Source: Eupeodes corollae
Taxonomy: Eukaryota; Arthropoda; Insecta; Diptera; Syrphidae
Reading direction: 5' to 3'
DNA length: 64,000 nt
NCBI RefSeq assembly: GCF_945859685.1
Contig: NC_079148.1
Location: forward strand, 5,084,001-5,148,000
In this document: positions 11,392-21,900 of the stretch, piece by piece
How the letters are laid out: the number at the start of each line of letters is the position of its first letter
How positions within the stretch are numbered: position 1 is the first letter of the stretch
Notes under the pieces: model-generated
The model's input: the letters and a program-made list of their open reading frames with translations, nothing else
What the model was told of the DNA's origin: nothing
Database searches by the model: none
Made by a program: the position numbers and the translations under genes

Positions 11392-13190
11392 AGTAAATTT
11401 TGGAAATCACATTTTTAGCAATTCTTGTGCATTTTTTGATAAAAATGTTTTTTTTTACAGGCAATTTTCTAAAATTTGAAATAAGCGGGTCGGAACTTAA
11501 AAGAAGTCTATTTAAAAGGTCCTTATCAGTGACGACCCGTGACATTTTTCATGTGTGATTCAATCGGTAGTTTTTGATGTCCTTATTTCTGGATTAAGGG
11601 GCTTCCTAAGTCCATGATGCTAAATCACGGATGCACCATGCAATAATACTTTGTGAACTGAAGCAGGTAAATAATACAATGGATATGCTTCGATTATTTA
11701 TTCAGCCGCATTTAAGGCGAAAACTCTGCATCGATATTATGACCTAAATTCAAAGCCTTTAAAGTAGATGCACATCTGTCAATCAATTTTTTTCTATTCT
11801 AGTTATTTCAGCTGAAATTTCGGTATTGTTAAAAAGCTTCCTGGCTGTATTTCCATCATTTGAAGAACCACTTCCTCCCGGTTTCGGTCTGTCTACCAAT
11901 AATCCAAGTTTTGCTCTGAATTCAGCCTGTACAATTTTTTTTTTTCTAATTCTGTTTTTTTTTATCACCTCTTACCTGCTATTTTTTGATATTTAGTCTG
12001 TAGGAAAAATGAACAAAAAACTCGAACAATTTTATCAATGGTGTTCATTTCCTTTGGTGTCGCTCCACATATGTAACAATTTAAAGATGTTGTTTCGTTA
12101 AGCGCGTTGCAGACTTTTCCATCAACCATAGTTAAACATAAGTTATTACTGACAGTCCATTTATAGTTATAGTTATTTTATTTTGTCAGTATTATATTGT
12201 TCTTCAAAAACAGATACAATTGAAATCTAATTGGCCGACAGTACTGTGTTGAGGCAGGTCGAGGATTTTTCTAAACAACTACATCTTCATTACTGTAATT
12301 TTATAATGTAAGCTTCAGTGGAACATAAGATGTAACAAATAAATCGCTGTCTTTAACATTAGGATCATGAAAGCTTTGTTTGTTTTCGCTTTGGCCTGTA
12401 GTTCCATCAAATCCCCATTTCCCTTGTAACTGTAGGCTTTTATATGAGTCCTGGTTGAGAGCGTCCAGAACGTCTTTTTCCGAAGTAATAATTCTTGTTG
12501 CCGTGTAGTTAAGTAAAGCCTGTTAATCTACTTCGGCACCTATCTCGGTGACACTAATTTCGTCGGCATCAGGATAGCAGTTCATTTTTTTCTTCTTAAT
12601 AATTTTATAGCTAGACATTTGATTTTTTTAAATCTTGGTGTTGAAAAAACTCTGAATTAGTAAGTATTGGTTCTTTGTAAGCTTTCCTTCTACAAACAGC
12701 TATAGTACTTCGTAAGGCGTTGCACTCATTGTATTTTCTTTTATGTATGACGTTTCATGCAAAACTGTAGGAATTGAGACGGCGGTTCTCGATATTTCAG
12801 CCACACGTCTTCGTTTACTCCACGCAGAACATTCTTGGAAACTTTTTTTAGAACGACCTCGTTGCTGTGATGTACTTGGATAATCTTCGCCAGGATAACT
12901 TAAAAAGACAGTCTCAGATTTTTCAAGCCAAGATGAATAATTTATTATAATTGAATTTTGTCGGGCGTTATTGTTTTTCCAAAATTCTGTTAACTTCTTG
13001 CATACGAAATAAATCCGGTCATAGAGGTGATCCAATTCATTATTATCAACACCTTGATAAGGCCAACTGTGTTTAATGTTTTCCAGGATTTGGCTCGCTT
13101 GTGTTGACAATGTTGGATTATTTCTTCGACTTTCATGCCATTTATCAAATAAAAAATAACCAGCACCTACCAAAGATAAAACGATCAGTT
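11330..13190 (-). pseudogene. RAG1/Transib-like transposase relic
   Basis: On the minus strand, between the inverted arms, lies a decayed transposase. An open piece at 13,173-12,700 carries a basic block (SKRRRVAEISR) and ends in SATPYEVL. Next, in frame from 12,585, come CYPDADEISVTEIGAEV and KWGFDGTTGQS, with Asp at 12,406-12,408. Exactly 95 codons later comes LTMVDGKVCNAL, with Asp at 12,121-12,123, then CYICGATPKEMN at about 12,042-12,078. A frameshift follows, then GLLVDRPKPGGSG and NDGNTARKLF (about 11,831-11,905), then SVHKVLLHGA (His at 11,653-11,655 and 11,638-11,640) and NRLLLSSDPLISNFRK (about 11,450-11,505). Order and spacing match RAG1/Transib cores: Asp600 (CDGMGD), Asp708 (YDEKL), the C-x2-C of CTLCDAT, NGNFARKL, and the H-x4-H of HKTLAH. 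The Glu site (about 11,595-11,615) is destroyed by stops. At least five stops and several frameshifts are present. Function as a DNA transposase is inferred from the family. Confidence 0.75.
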
Positions 13191-13486
13191 AAAACCGTTT
13201 TTTTTTTTTTAAATAAAAATTACAAAATATGGTTTCTAAATAACCATAACTCGAAAAAGGGAAAAAACGGGAAAAAAACCTTATTTTTTGAAAAGCTAGG
13301 ACACTCTTCTTAATTTTATTACCTCTTTTGTCGTGGCACTCTAAGGGCAAACCAACTAAATCTTTAATTTACTGTTAACTGTAACATTGACACCTTAAGT
13401 TATTAAAATATAAAATGTATGTTTTAAGAAAGAACTTACCTTTTAGTTTAATATACATAACAAAACAATATCACAAGTTCCCTAAT

Positions 13487-14130
13487 AAAAAGAGGCGGGG
13501 CGCGACCCACACTGATAACTTCCACATCCTGTCTGTCGATTTGTCTTGCTTAAAAAGGTTGTCTGTATGTACTCGTATCAATTTTTACCAATTTGCGTAT
13601 TATTTTTTGTAGATTTTATTTTTTATGAAAATACCGACTGTTGGATTTTTATATAAAAATTACTGAATATCGAAAACAATATTTTCTGTGAAATAAAATA
13701 AGATTAAAGATAGTATTTTTAATTTTTGAAAAGCTATTTGAGTCGAAAGTAAATTTTTACCAAGTTTTTGTATTGTTTTTTTTTAGAGTTTTATTTTTTG
13801 TAAAAAAACTGTCAATTCGATTTTTCTCAAAATTTTAACAGATGTCAAAAACATTATTCTTCATTGCACAAAATTGTTTTGGAGATGAAATCAAATTTTT
13901 TCCTTTCTGCATCTTTTTGCCTTATTATCTGTATAGCAAAATTTATTTGAAGTTGATATCTCTTCTGGTTCTTGAGCTATGGACAACGAAAAAGAAACGT
14001 CACGAACGTACGGGCGTGCGGACTAAAAATCTCTTATTTCGACCCTAGAGATCTTGAAACGTGGAGAAATGGCAAAATTTTAAATTTGACAAATCGGACC
14101 CATTACAATAACTTCCTATGGGAAGTTAAA
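13487..14130 (-). repeat. right arm of foldback-type element
   Basis: This is the inverse complement of the left arm: an inner block with CGACCCACACTGATAACTTCC at about 13,503-13,523, the TGTCTTGCTTAAAA block, then subrepeats with GTCAATTCGATTTTTCTC and GAGTCGAAAGTAAATTTTTACC. Unlike the left arm it keeps an outer portion (13,960-14,130) that matches 3,490-3,690. It ends near a short palindrome, TAACTTCC-TATG-GGAAGTTA, at 14,109-14,128. The motif GGAAGTTAT, five bases, then GGGTC-type sequence occurs at both the outer tip and the inner end. Confidence 0.72.
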
Positions 14131-14299
14131 AAAGTGCACCGTTAAGAGAGGTGATTGTTTAATCATGTTTTAACCTTGAATGGCTATAAAGGAATGAAAA
14201 TAAAAATAATGCGTAAAAATTCATTTTTTTTGGTTTTGGTTTAACGGGATTTTTAAGAACCTACTTAACAGTTTGAGTTCTTGATTAGTGACATTTATT

Positions 14300-14405
14300 T
14301 TTTTTTATTTTGGCGTATGCAGGTATCCACTGTGGAATGGTTAAAAGTTGTAAGTTACCCTAATTATCAACGGACTGTTGCGCCACCTAATTAATTTATT
14401 TTTTT
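14300..14405 (+). repeat. SINE fragment (3' body and tail)
   Basis: The segment contains GGAATGGTTAAAAGTTGTAAGT and ends in CAACGGACTGTTGCGCCACC followed by an AT-rich tail. This matches the last part of the SINE copy at 55,756-56,075. The tRNA-like head is missing and the middle is shortened, so this is an old 5'-truncated copy. Confidence 0.65.
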
Positions 14406-14519
14406 TTTATAGCGAAAACCTATTGGAAAGCGTATTTACAAAAACAAAATAGGGTTGATCACGGAACTGGCTGAATAAATCAAATTGTATATACGATCAA
14501 GATCAAGATGGTTTAAACT

Positions 14520-14910
14520 TTATTTTAAGGGCCGCCGCGGCAGATTCACTGGTCGCGCTCATTCGAAGGGTCCAGTTTTCAATGGCACATAAATCAGACG
14601 GAATGTGACCGATGACATAGATTTTGTTGGATTTGAAGGCCACGGTATCGTACTGCCCATAAGCATAGACCTGCAACTTAGGAAAGTACCAAAAGAAAAC
14701 TCTAAGGGGATCAATTCACAGGACCTTGGTGGTCAATTCACGTTACCTCTGTGTAGGATAATCAAGTGAAAAAAATGCTCGTGGTGTCTTGAATCTCACG
14801 TGGATTGACAATTTTCCTTATTTACGTACGAATTCATCCAAAAATGGACCTCATCGCTAAAGATGGATTTTTTTACCGAAATTGAAACCAACTTTGAAGT
14901 GTAAAAGAAA
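14520..14910 (-). pseudogene. mariner-like transposase relic (internally deleted)
   Basis: The minus strand reads SIFSDEVHFWMN and SYVNKENC near 14,865-14,800, which is the block around the first catalytic Asp of IS630/Tc1/mariner-type enzymes. It then reads PPRSCELIPLEF near 14,720 and VIGHIPSDLCAIENWTLRM near 14,600-14,550. The WFQQDG block that should lie between is absent, so an internal deletion joined the two parts. Frames change and stops are present. It ends just before the SINE fragment. The same family is probably represented at 3,100 and 54,985. Confidence 0.75.
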
Positions 14911-14954
14911 TAAAATGGCCACCAACAGCCGTAAAAATCAACCCGTCCCTATTA

Positions 14955-15100
14955 AAAAACCATTTACAAGTTAAATTGTGAGTTGGGTTATGCCGATTAA
15001 GTCAAAACTTGGAAGTTTAGGTCTAAAGCAGATCCACGTTAATCTTTTTATTCCTTTTTTTTAAGACCACTAAAAATAACATTTTTAACGAAACTTAAAT
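14955..15100 (+). repeat. fragment related to the 42.6-kb insert
   Basis: The run AACTTGGAAGTTTAGG, then AGCAGAT and ACGTTA, followed by a T-rich stretch, is similar in order and spacing to 42,785-42,830. That makes this a degraded copy of whatever element supplied the insert at 42,640. No coding sequence was seen. Confidence 0.45.
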
Positions 15101-18100
15101 GCATAATGGAAATTAAAAAAAAATATACTCGTAAATAAATGCACAAAATTACTTTCAAAAACCGTTCTTCAAAAATAAATAAAGGTCTTTTCAGAGAAAT
15201 GAAGTGGCATTCAAATTGTTATCTATGAACTTAATTTGCAGATACGTTTTTCAATCTTTGAAAATATATTAAAATACTTTTGAACAGACTCTGGATAATT
15301 GGATAGTTCGTATGCGAACAAGTCGTGTATTTTATTTTATTTGAAGCATTTCATCATAAAAGTGTTGAATTTAAAATTATTATAAAAAGAACCTTTAAAA
15401 CAAGGCAAACACTCGACTTAATTTTGTTCCTAACTTAGAAACAAGTTAAATCAATACGTGTTAAAAATTCAGAACCTGTATAACCTTGAAAGCACGAAAG
15501 CAAGCTTTTTTAAAAATTCTTAGGAACTGCATTTATTAAAAATTAAAATAAAAACGCATCAATTAAAATTGCATTCATAATTTAAACTTTTTAAAGTACA
15601 AAGAAATTGCATTTTTTAATTTGCTCCTTAGAATATCCTTTATAAAATTCTAATCATCTTAATTTTCGTGATTATACAAAATTTAAGTTAAACATTCTCA
15701 AAAAACCCCTAAAACGAACCATCACAAAGTTAATTTTTAAATTCATGCAAATGCTGATGAACATTAAAATTTGCATTCAAAGAATTTTAATGTATAAAAA
15801 TAGAATTTCAAAATTTTGAATACATATTCAAATGTATAAATATATACCGTTAAAAGGATGTGTACCTTACCTATGACGGATAATTTCTCTTTTACAAAGT
15901 GGCACACTGATCTCTTTGACTATCATCGCATCTTACTTCTTGTGCTGCTTCCAGGAAACGTAACGCAAAATAAAAACACCTTTGCATCTCCCAACCCCAC
16001 CAAAAACGAAAACGAAGAAGGAAAAACTTTGAGAACATCAGTTCAGCAGCTCTGGTTAATCAAAGCTAAAGGTCGGGTGCGGTGTTCGAGTTGGAGTTCG
16101 TGTTCCATACGATGACGTTAGGTTCGGGTGTGGAATTGAGCTCTGTGTCTTCCTGGCTTCCATATCGCTTCAGCTCCTGTGTCATTAGCACATTAACATG
16201 CATTGCTTCCACAAGTTGAGAGAATTTCTCGCCTCAGACTTAAGGATTCGGGTTTTGCATAAAGGATAAATTTCAACTGAAAATATTTCGCATCAAGGAT
16301 ATAAATTTCAAAGGGTTAACGTGTTTGGGATTCTTAACGACACGACGAAGACGACGACAACGACAACGAAAACTAAAACGACGACGACAACAACGACTCA
16401 ACGAGCTAAATTATTCGAACCCGCCTAAAACACAAGTCAGGAGTTTAGCGTTGGAATCCATTGAAAAGAGTTGCCAGGAGTGATGAGTTGAATGTTAACG
16501 AAAACCCTAATTCGTTTGGTAGAATCAATTCAAAATTTTATAAAACTGCTGAATCCTTTTGAAGGAGAAGCCAAAGTTTATGGACTGAGAAACTATTAAT
16601 TCCAGTTTATAAAGTTCAATGAAACGTGCAGGCAGATGATTCTTCATTGCTCCAAAACAAAGTTGGCAACCTTTGATGGTCCTTCGCTTCGAAGTTCGAA
16701 CCCATTTTCAACCTTTAAGGAAACTTTGTGTAACACAATGTCAACGAATTAATTCGATATTCCTTCAAGGGGTGGTGAAGGTGGTGAAGGATTATATTGG
16801 GGAGCATGCAAAACATTAAATATAAAAGGATGCGAGTGTTATCCTTTTGAACTGCTTTTGTGTTTTTGTGCACTTTGTAACCCCACTTTACGTGTCCTTG
16901 ATGGAAGAAGCAAGCTGCTCAGACCCAATGCCTTGGATCGGTTTCAAGTGGTTCAAATAACGTTCCGATAATTTGGGGATTTAAGTCAAAAATATGGTTT
17001 CACACGAGTGAAGTATTTTTCCAGGTAGGATGAATCAACTTTCGAGAGAGACACAACGTTCTGTTTTAAAATAGATATAGTTTTTAAATCGAAAAAATTA
17101 AAGAAGCGTTAAGAAAGCGGGGGGTAAATAATTTTATGCGTGACTGAGGAGAACGAATGATCAACGATTAATTTGGACAACACATTAATATTTTTTAAAA
17201 TATGTTTTGATAATTTTTGTTTCTGTTTCTTTTGGAAGGCAGATGAAATGAGTCTCTAGGTCTTTAATGAGTTTGATGTGAGTGAAGATAGAGAAAATTT
17301 AGTCGTACCTCCACTGACTGACATCATTAGTCTCTTAATTAACTTTCGATTGAAAAATTACACAAAATAAAAAATGAAAGAATGTAAATTGATTATGCAC
17401 GGGTGTTCATTAATTTATTGTTTCTTATCTTAGGTTAGCCACAAATTTAAATCAGACATCGCATAGGTTAAGAAAAAGTATAAAGGTGTAGCCGGTCAAT
17501 GAGACTCGGCCAAATGGAGTCTTGCAGAGTTATAATGTTATTGGAAATAGAAGCAACATGACTACAAGCGGAACGAGCTAGATTCAATCGATATTATAAG
17601 CGGGAAAACTTGTAGGAAGCATTTTTGTAGTAATAAAGATCGACATAATACGATTCCGGTAGTCATTAGAAAGTTAGTCCATTTTTGATAATAATCATTA
17701 AGTTAATAAAACAAAAAGGCTTTTAGCTTTGTTTTTTTTTTGATTGTTTGTTCTCATTCAAATATTATGATTTACTCGTGGAACCATATTTTTTGAAAGT
17801 TAAATTAAAAATTAGTCAGAAAATAAAGAGTGTGTCAAATTTTAATGACGTGTTTCTGAAACAATTCAGAAAGTATAATAAGTCAACGTAACAAATTTCA
17901 CTAATCAAAAATATTGGAAGAAAAGAAAACAGAACGATGTCATCACAATTTTCAAAAAACAAGACGATTTGTTTTAGTTTTCATTACTTTAAAATAAATA
18001 AATTGATTGTTTTATATTTTTATTATACTGAACAGAATTGAAAAAATTACAAAGAATTTTAAAATTCAGATTGAGAAATTTTTAATTAAAAAACTTAATA

Positions 18101-18123
18101 AAAAAATGTATTTTAAAAAGAAG
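15100..18123. other. AT-rich unique DNA, no gene recognised
   Basis: Three kilobases without a recognisable protein domain. The part at about 15,860-16,960 has a more even base composition and could be non-repeat host DNA. A CGA-type microsatellite lies inside it. The last 400 bases are AT-rich and end at the BEL insertion site. Confidence 0.45.
16338..16396 (+). repeat. CGA/CAA trinucleotide microsatellite
   Basis: An imperfect run of CGA, CAA and AAC triplets (units such as GACGACGAC and AACGACAACG) about 60 bases long. No protein context supports it being coding. Confidence 0.8.
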
Positions 18124-18128
18124 AAAAC

Positions 18129-18579
18129 TGTTGGGGGGATTCTTCTTAAAATGAATCCCAGAGCAAAAATATGTCTTAGCTGAAAAAAAATTCAAAATTT
18201 CTTGCAGTACCACAAAGCAATTGAAAAGAAAAAAGAGAACAGTTTTTTTTGTATACCTTTAGTGTTTAATTCTTATTTTTACGTCTTGTCTCTAATAATG
18301 TTACAATCGAAGTGATTTACAATTATTTTTAAGACACGAATGTGCCTTAGTCAAACCGACTATCTCGGTGGTGAAAACTATTAACTTAGTTTATATAAAG
18401 GTGAGATTAAGAATAGAGATTGTATGTCTTATAATATTCTCAACTTCATTATTATTAAAATTAACAACTTAATTTACGTTACGTTTAATAGTAACACCTA
18501 AAGGTATGCAATATTTTTTTTAAAATAATTTAGTTCAAATAATCGTTTGAATATTATAAACTGCTACTTGACGTCAACA
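18129..18579 (-). repeat. 3' LTR of BEL/Pao element
   Basis: 451 bases with the terminal inverted pair TGTTG/CAACA. On the minus strand it contains a TATA-like TTTATATAAAC box, at about 18,390-18,400. It is nearly identical to 24,886-25,337. Confidence 0.95.
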
Positions 18580-18597
18580 TTCCGGCCTCCCTTTGCA
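18580..18597 (-). other. polypurine tract of BEL/Pao element
   Basis: Directly upstream of the 3' LTR in the sense of transcription (minus strand) is the purine-rich run AAAGGGAGG followed by CCGGAA and then the LTR's TGTTG. This is the expected position of the primer for plus-strand DNA synthesis. Confidence 0.65.
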
Positions 18598-18917
18598 GAA
18601 ATGCAAAAAGTATAGAATCCATGCATCCGAAAAGTTGATAGATTTTACGTAGCGAGTCCATCGGTGGAGGTATTTTGTTAAAGAAGCGCCTCGATTCGCT
18701 TCTCAGGAAAAAAAAATAAGATTAGTAAATCCAACGTTGAGGGGTTGTTTAAAGAGTGCCCTTACTCACTCAGACATGTTAGTGGGAATACAAATGTCAG
18801 TTAAAAAAAAAAAATTAAATAGATAAATTTATTGATTAAATTTCAAAAGGTGCTGTGGAGAACCGTCAATAAAATATCAAAAATAATGAATGCATTAAGT
18901 TAATTAGCTTAAATTTA

Positions 18918-21900
18918 TTATTTGTTTTGTGAAGCAAGATACACCTGGAACACTTCCTGATCGACAGGCAAGAGACATAATTTAACTATAGGGCGTAGAA
19001 TTTCGCCTTGTTGAGTTTTAACGGTAGCAACGCGAACCTTTCCATCTTTTCCAGGGTGAACAGCCACTATTTTTCCCAGTCGCCATTGAGTGGGTGGTAG
19101 ATTTTCGTTGCGCACAACCACAACGTCTCCAACTTTGATATTACGCTTAGGAAATTTCCACTTTGTTCTTCGTTGAAGATCGGTCAAATATTCCTCCTTC
19201 CATCGTTTTGAAAAAGAGTATAAAATTTGTTGGACTCTTTCCCAATTCCTTAGTTTTGCAATTTCTCCAACTTGGCTTTCGGGTAAGGAGAGCAAGGGTG
19301 CACCTTTTAAAAAATGCCCCGGAGTTAAGGGAAGAGGGTCAGAAGGGTTCTCACTAATCGGAGAAATAGGGCGGGAGTTCATACATGACTCAATTTTAAC
19401 AAGCAGTGTGGAAAACTCTTCAAACGTTAGCCTGGAGTTTCCAACAACCTTCTTAAAGTGTGTTTTAAACGACTTTATACCAGCTTCCCATAGACCCATA
19501 TGAGGAGAACCTGGTGGAATGAAATTCCACTTCAAATTCATTGGTAGATAGAGTTTTTCAGCTTCCAATGTAGCTTCTGATACGACTTTTTTCAACTCCT
19601 TTTTTAATATTTTATTAGCAGCAACAAAATTGGTGCCGTTATCAGAGAAAAGTTGTTGGGGAACACCTCTACGACCGACAAATCTATCAAGAGCAGCTAA
19701 AAACGACTCCGTTGAGAGACTTCCTACCGCTTCTAAATGTACAGCTTTTGTACAGAGACAAATAAAAAGACAAGCATAACCTTTTACTGCTTGATAGAAC
19801 CGACCCTTTTGAACCTTTAGTTCAAAGGGGCCAGCGAAATCCAATCCAACATGAGTGAATGGAAAGGAATAGTTAACCCTTTCGGGGGGAAGTGTTCCCA
19901 TAATTTGGGTTTGAAGTTCCTTTTTGTGTAAAACACAAACAATGCAACTATTGGTAAATAATTTAATTAAGTTTTTTAGTTTTGGAATCCAAAATGACTT
20001 TCGCATTAGGTACATGACTTGTTGGTTCCCTCCATGTAGGGAAATTTTATGGAAGAATCCTACTAGCAATTTCGACAACGGACATGAGTATGGCAATATT
20101 ATTGGATATTTTTCATTGTAACTCAAATTTGCATTGGTTAAACGGCCGTTGACTCTCATGATTAGGTCAGAGTCTAAGGTAGGGTTAAGCGATAAAATTG
20201 TACTATTTTTACTTAACGGTTTCGAGTTATATAGAGCGTTGAACTCTTCACTAAAATAGAAGCGTTGTGCTAGTACAACGAGTCGAGTTTTCACAAAAGT
20301 TAATTCATGATGAGTTAACTTAATAGAAAAGTATCTGAAAGGATAAAACCTTTTTCTTTTGCGAGAAGCTAGGTTAATAAATCTAAACAAATATGATATG
20401 ACTTTTATAGCGCGAGAGTAACATGAAAATCTTCTCAAAATATCATCATTTGTGTTTTGATTTACTACAAAGCTTTTAATTTGTTTGATTTCAAGGTTCC
20501 AATTGGGATCCTTTTGAATCTTCGTTATTGGCCAAGTTTCCTGGGAATTCTTTAACCAACTTGGACCATGCCACCATTGGTCGTTGTTTATTAAATTCTG
20601 AGGCATTTCACCCCGGGAAGCGATGTCAGCTGGATTGTGTTCAGAAGGAACATGTTTCCAAATACAACCTGGCGGACTCTCAGTTTGTACTTTAGAGACG
20701 CGGTTTCGGACAAACGTTTCCAGTCGAGATGGGCAGTCACGAATCCAATAAAGAACAATCATTGAATCCGTCCAAAGGTAAACATGATAGTTTTTCAGGC
20801 GTAGACTACTTTGTACAGCGTTTACTAACCTTGTTAGCAAAACAGCTCCACAAAGCTCCAGCCGAGGTATGGAAATGGCTTTTAGGGGAGCCACTTTTGT
20901 TTTTGAGCAAAGAAGGTTGATAAACACATTTCCAGATGAATCTGAAATCCTAGAGTAGACAGCAGCAGCATATGCACTTAGAGATGCATCGCAAAATCCG
21001 TGTATTTCAACACACATATCTGGAGTATAATTGATCCATCTTGGAATTCTGAGATCCTTTATTATAGGAAATGATTTCACAAAATCCTTCCATGTCTCTA
21101 ACCGAGTTGATTTTATGGGCGCATCCCACTCGGTTTTGTCTTTCCAGACATCTTGCAATAAAATCTTTAATAAAATTGTTGTTGGCGGAAGCCAACCTAT
21201 AGGGTCATATATTTTAGCTATATTTGAAAAAAGCTCACGTTTAGTCAAAACAGTTGTTGAAGAAAATAGGTTACATCGAATATAGAAGCAATCTTCCCTT
21301 GCATTCCACCCTATACCTAGAACTTTCGAATGTGAATTCTCATCGAACATAAGAAAGTGTTGGTCTAAAACATCCCCCCTAGGAATGTTTTCCAACAAGC
21401 GAGGGTGGTTTGCAGTCCATTTTTTCAAGCAAAAACCTCCGGACAAAAGAAGTGCATTTAACTGAGTTTGAGCTTGAACAACAGTATCTAGATCGAACCC
21501 TCCAGAAAAAACGTCGTCCACATAAAAATCTGACAATACCATATCCTTTGCTAAAGGATATTGGTTTCCTTCATCAGAGGCAAGTTGATGTAATGTTCGG
21601 ATTGCCAAATATGGAGCACAGTTAACTCCAAAAGTAACCCTATTAATTTCAAAATCAGCCAAATCTGATTCTGAATTTGACGATCGAAAAATTATTCTTT
21701 GGAATCTATGATGATCGGGGTGAACATGTATTTGGCGATACATTTTCTCAATATCGCTATTAAAAACATAGGGATACTGTCGCCATTTTAATAAAATAGT
21801 ATGTAGATCATTTTGAAGAGCAGGACCGGTACACAAAAAATCGTTTAGGCTATGTCCTTTGTTGGTAGAAGCACTTGCGTTAAAAACGACTCTAACCTTT

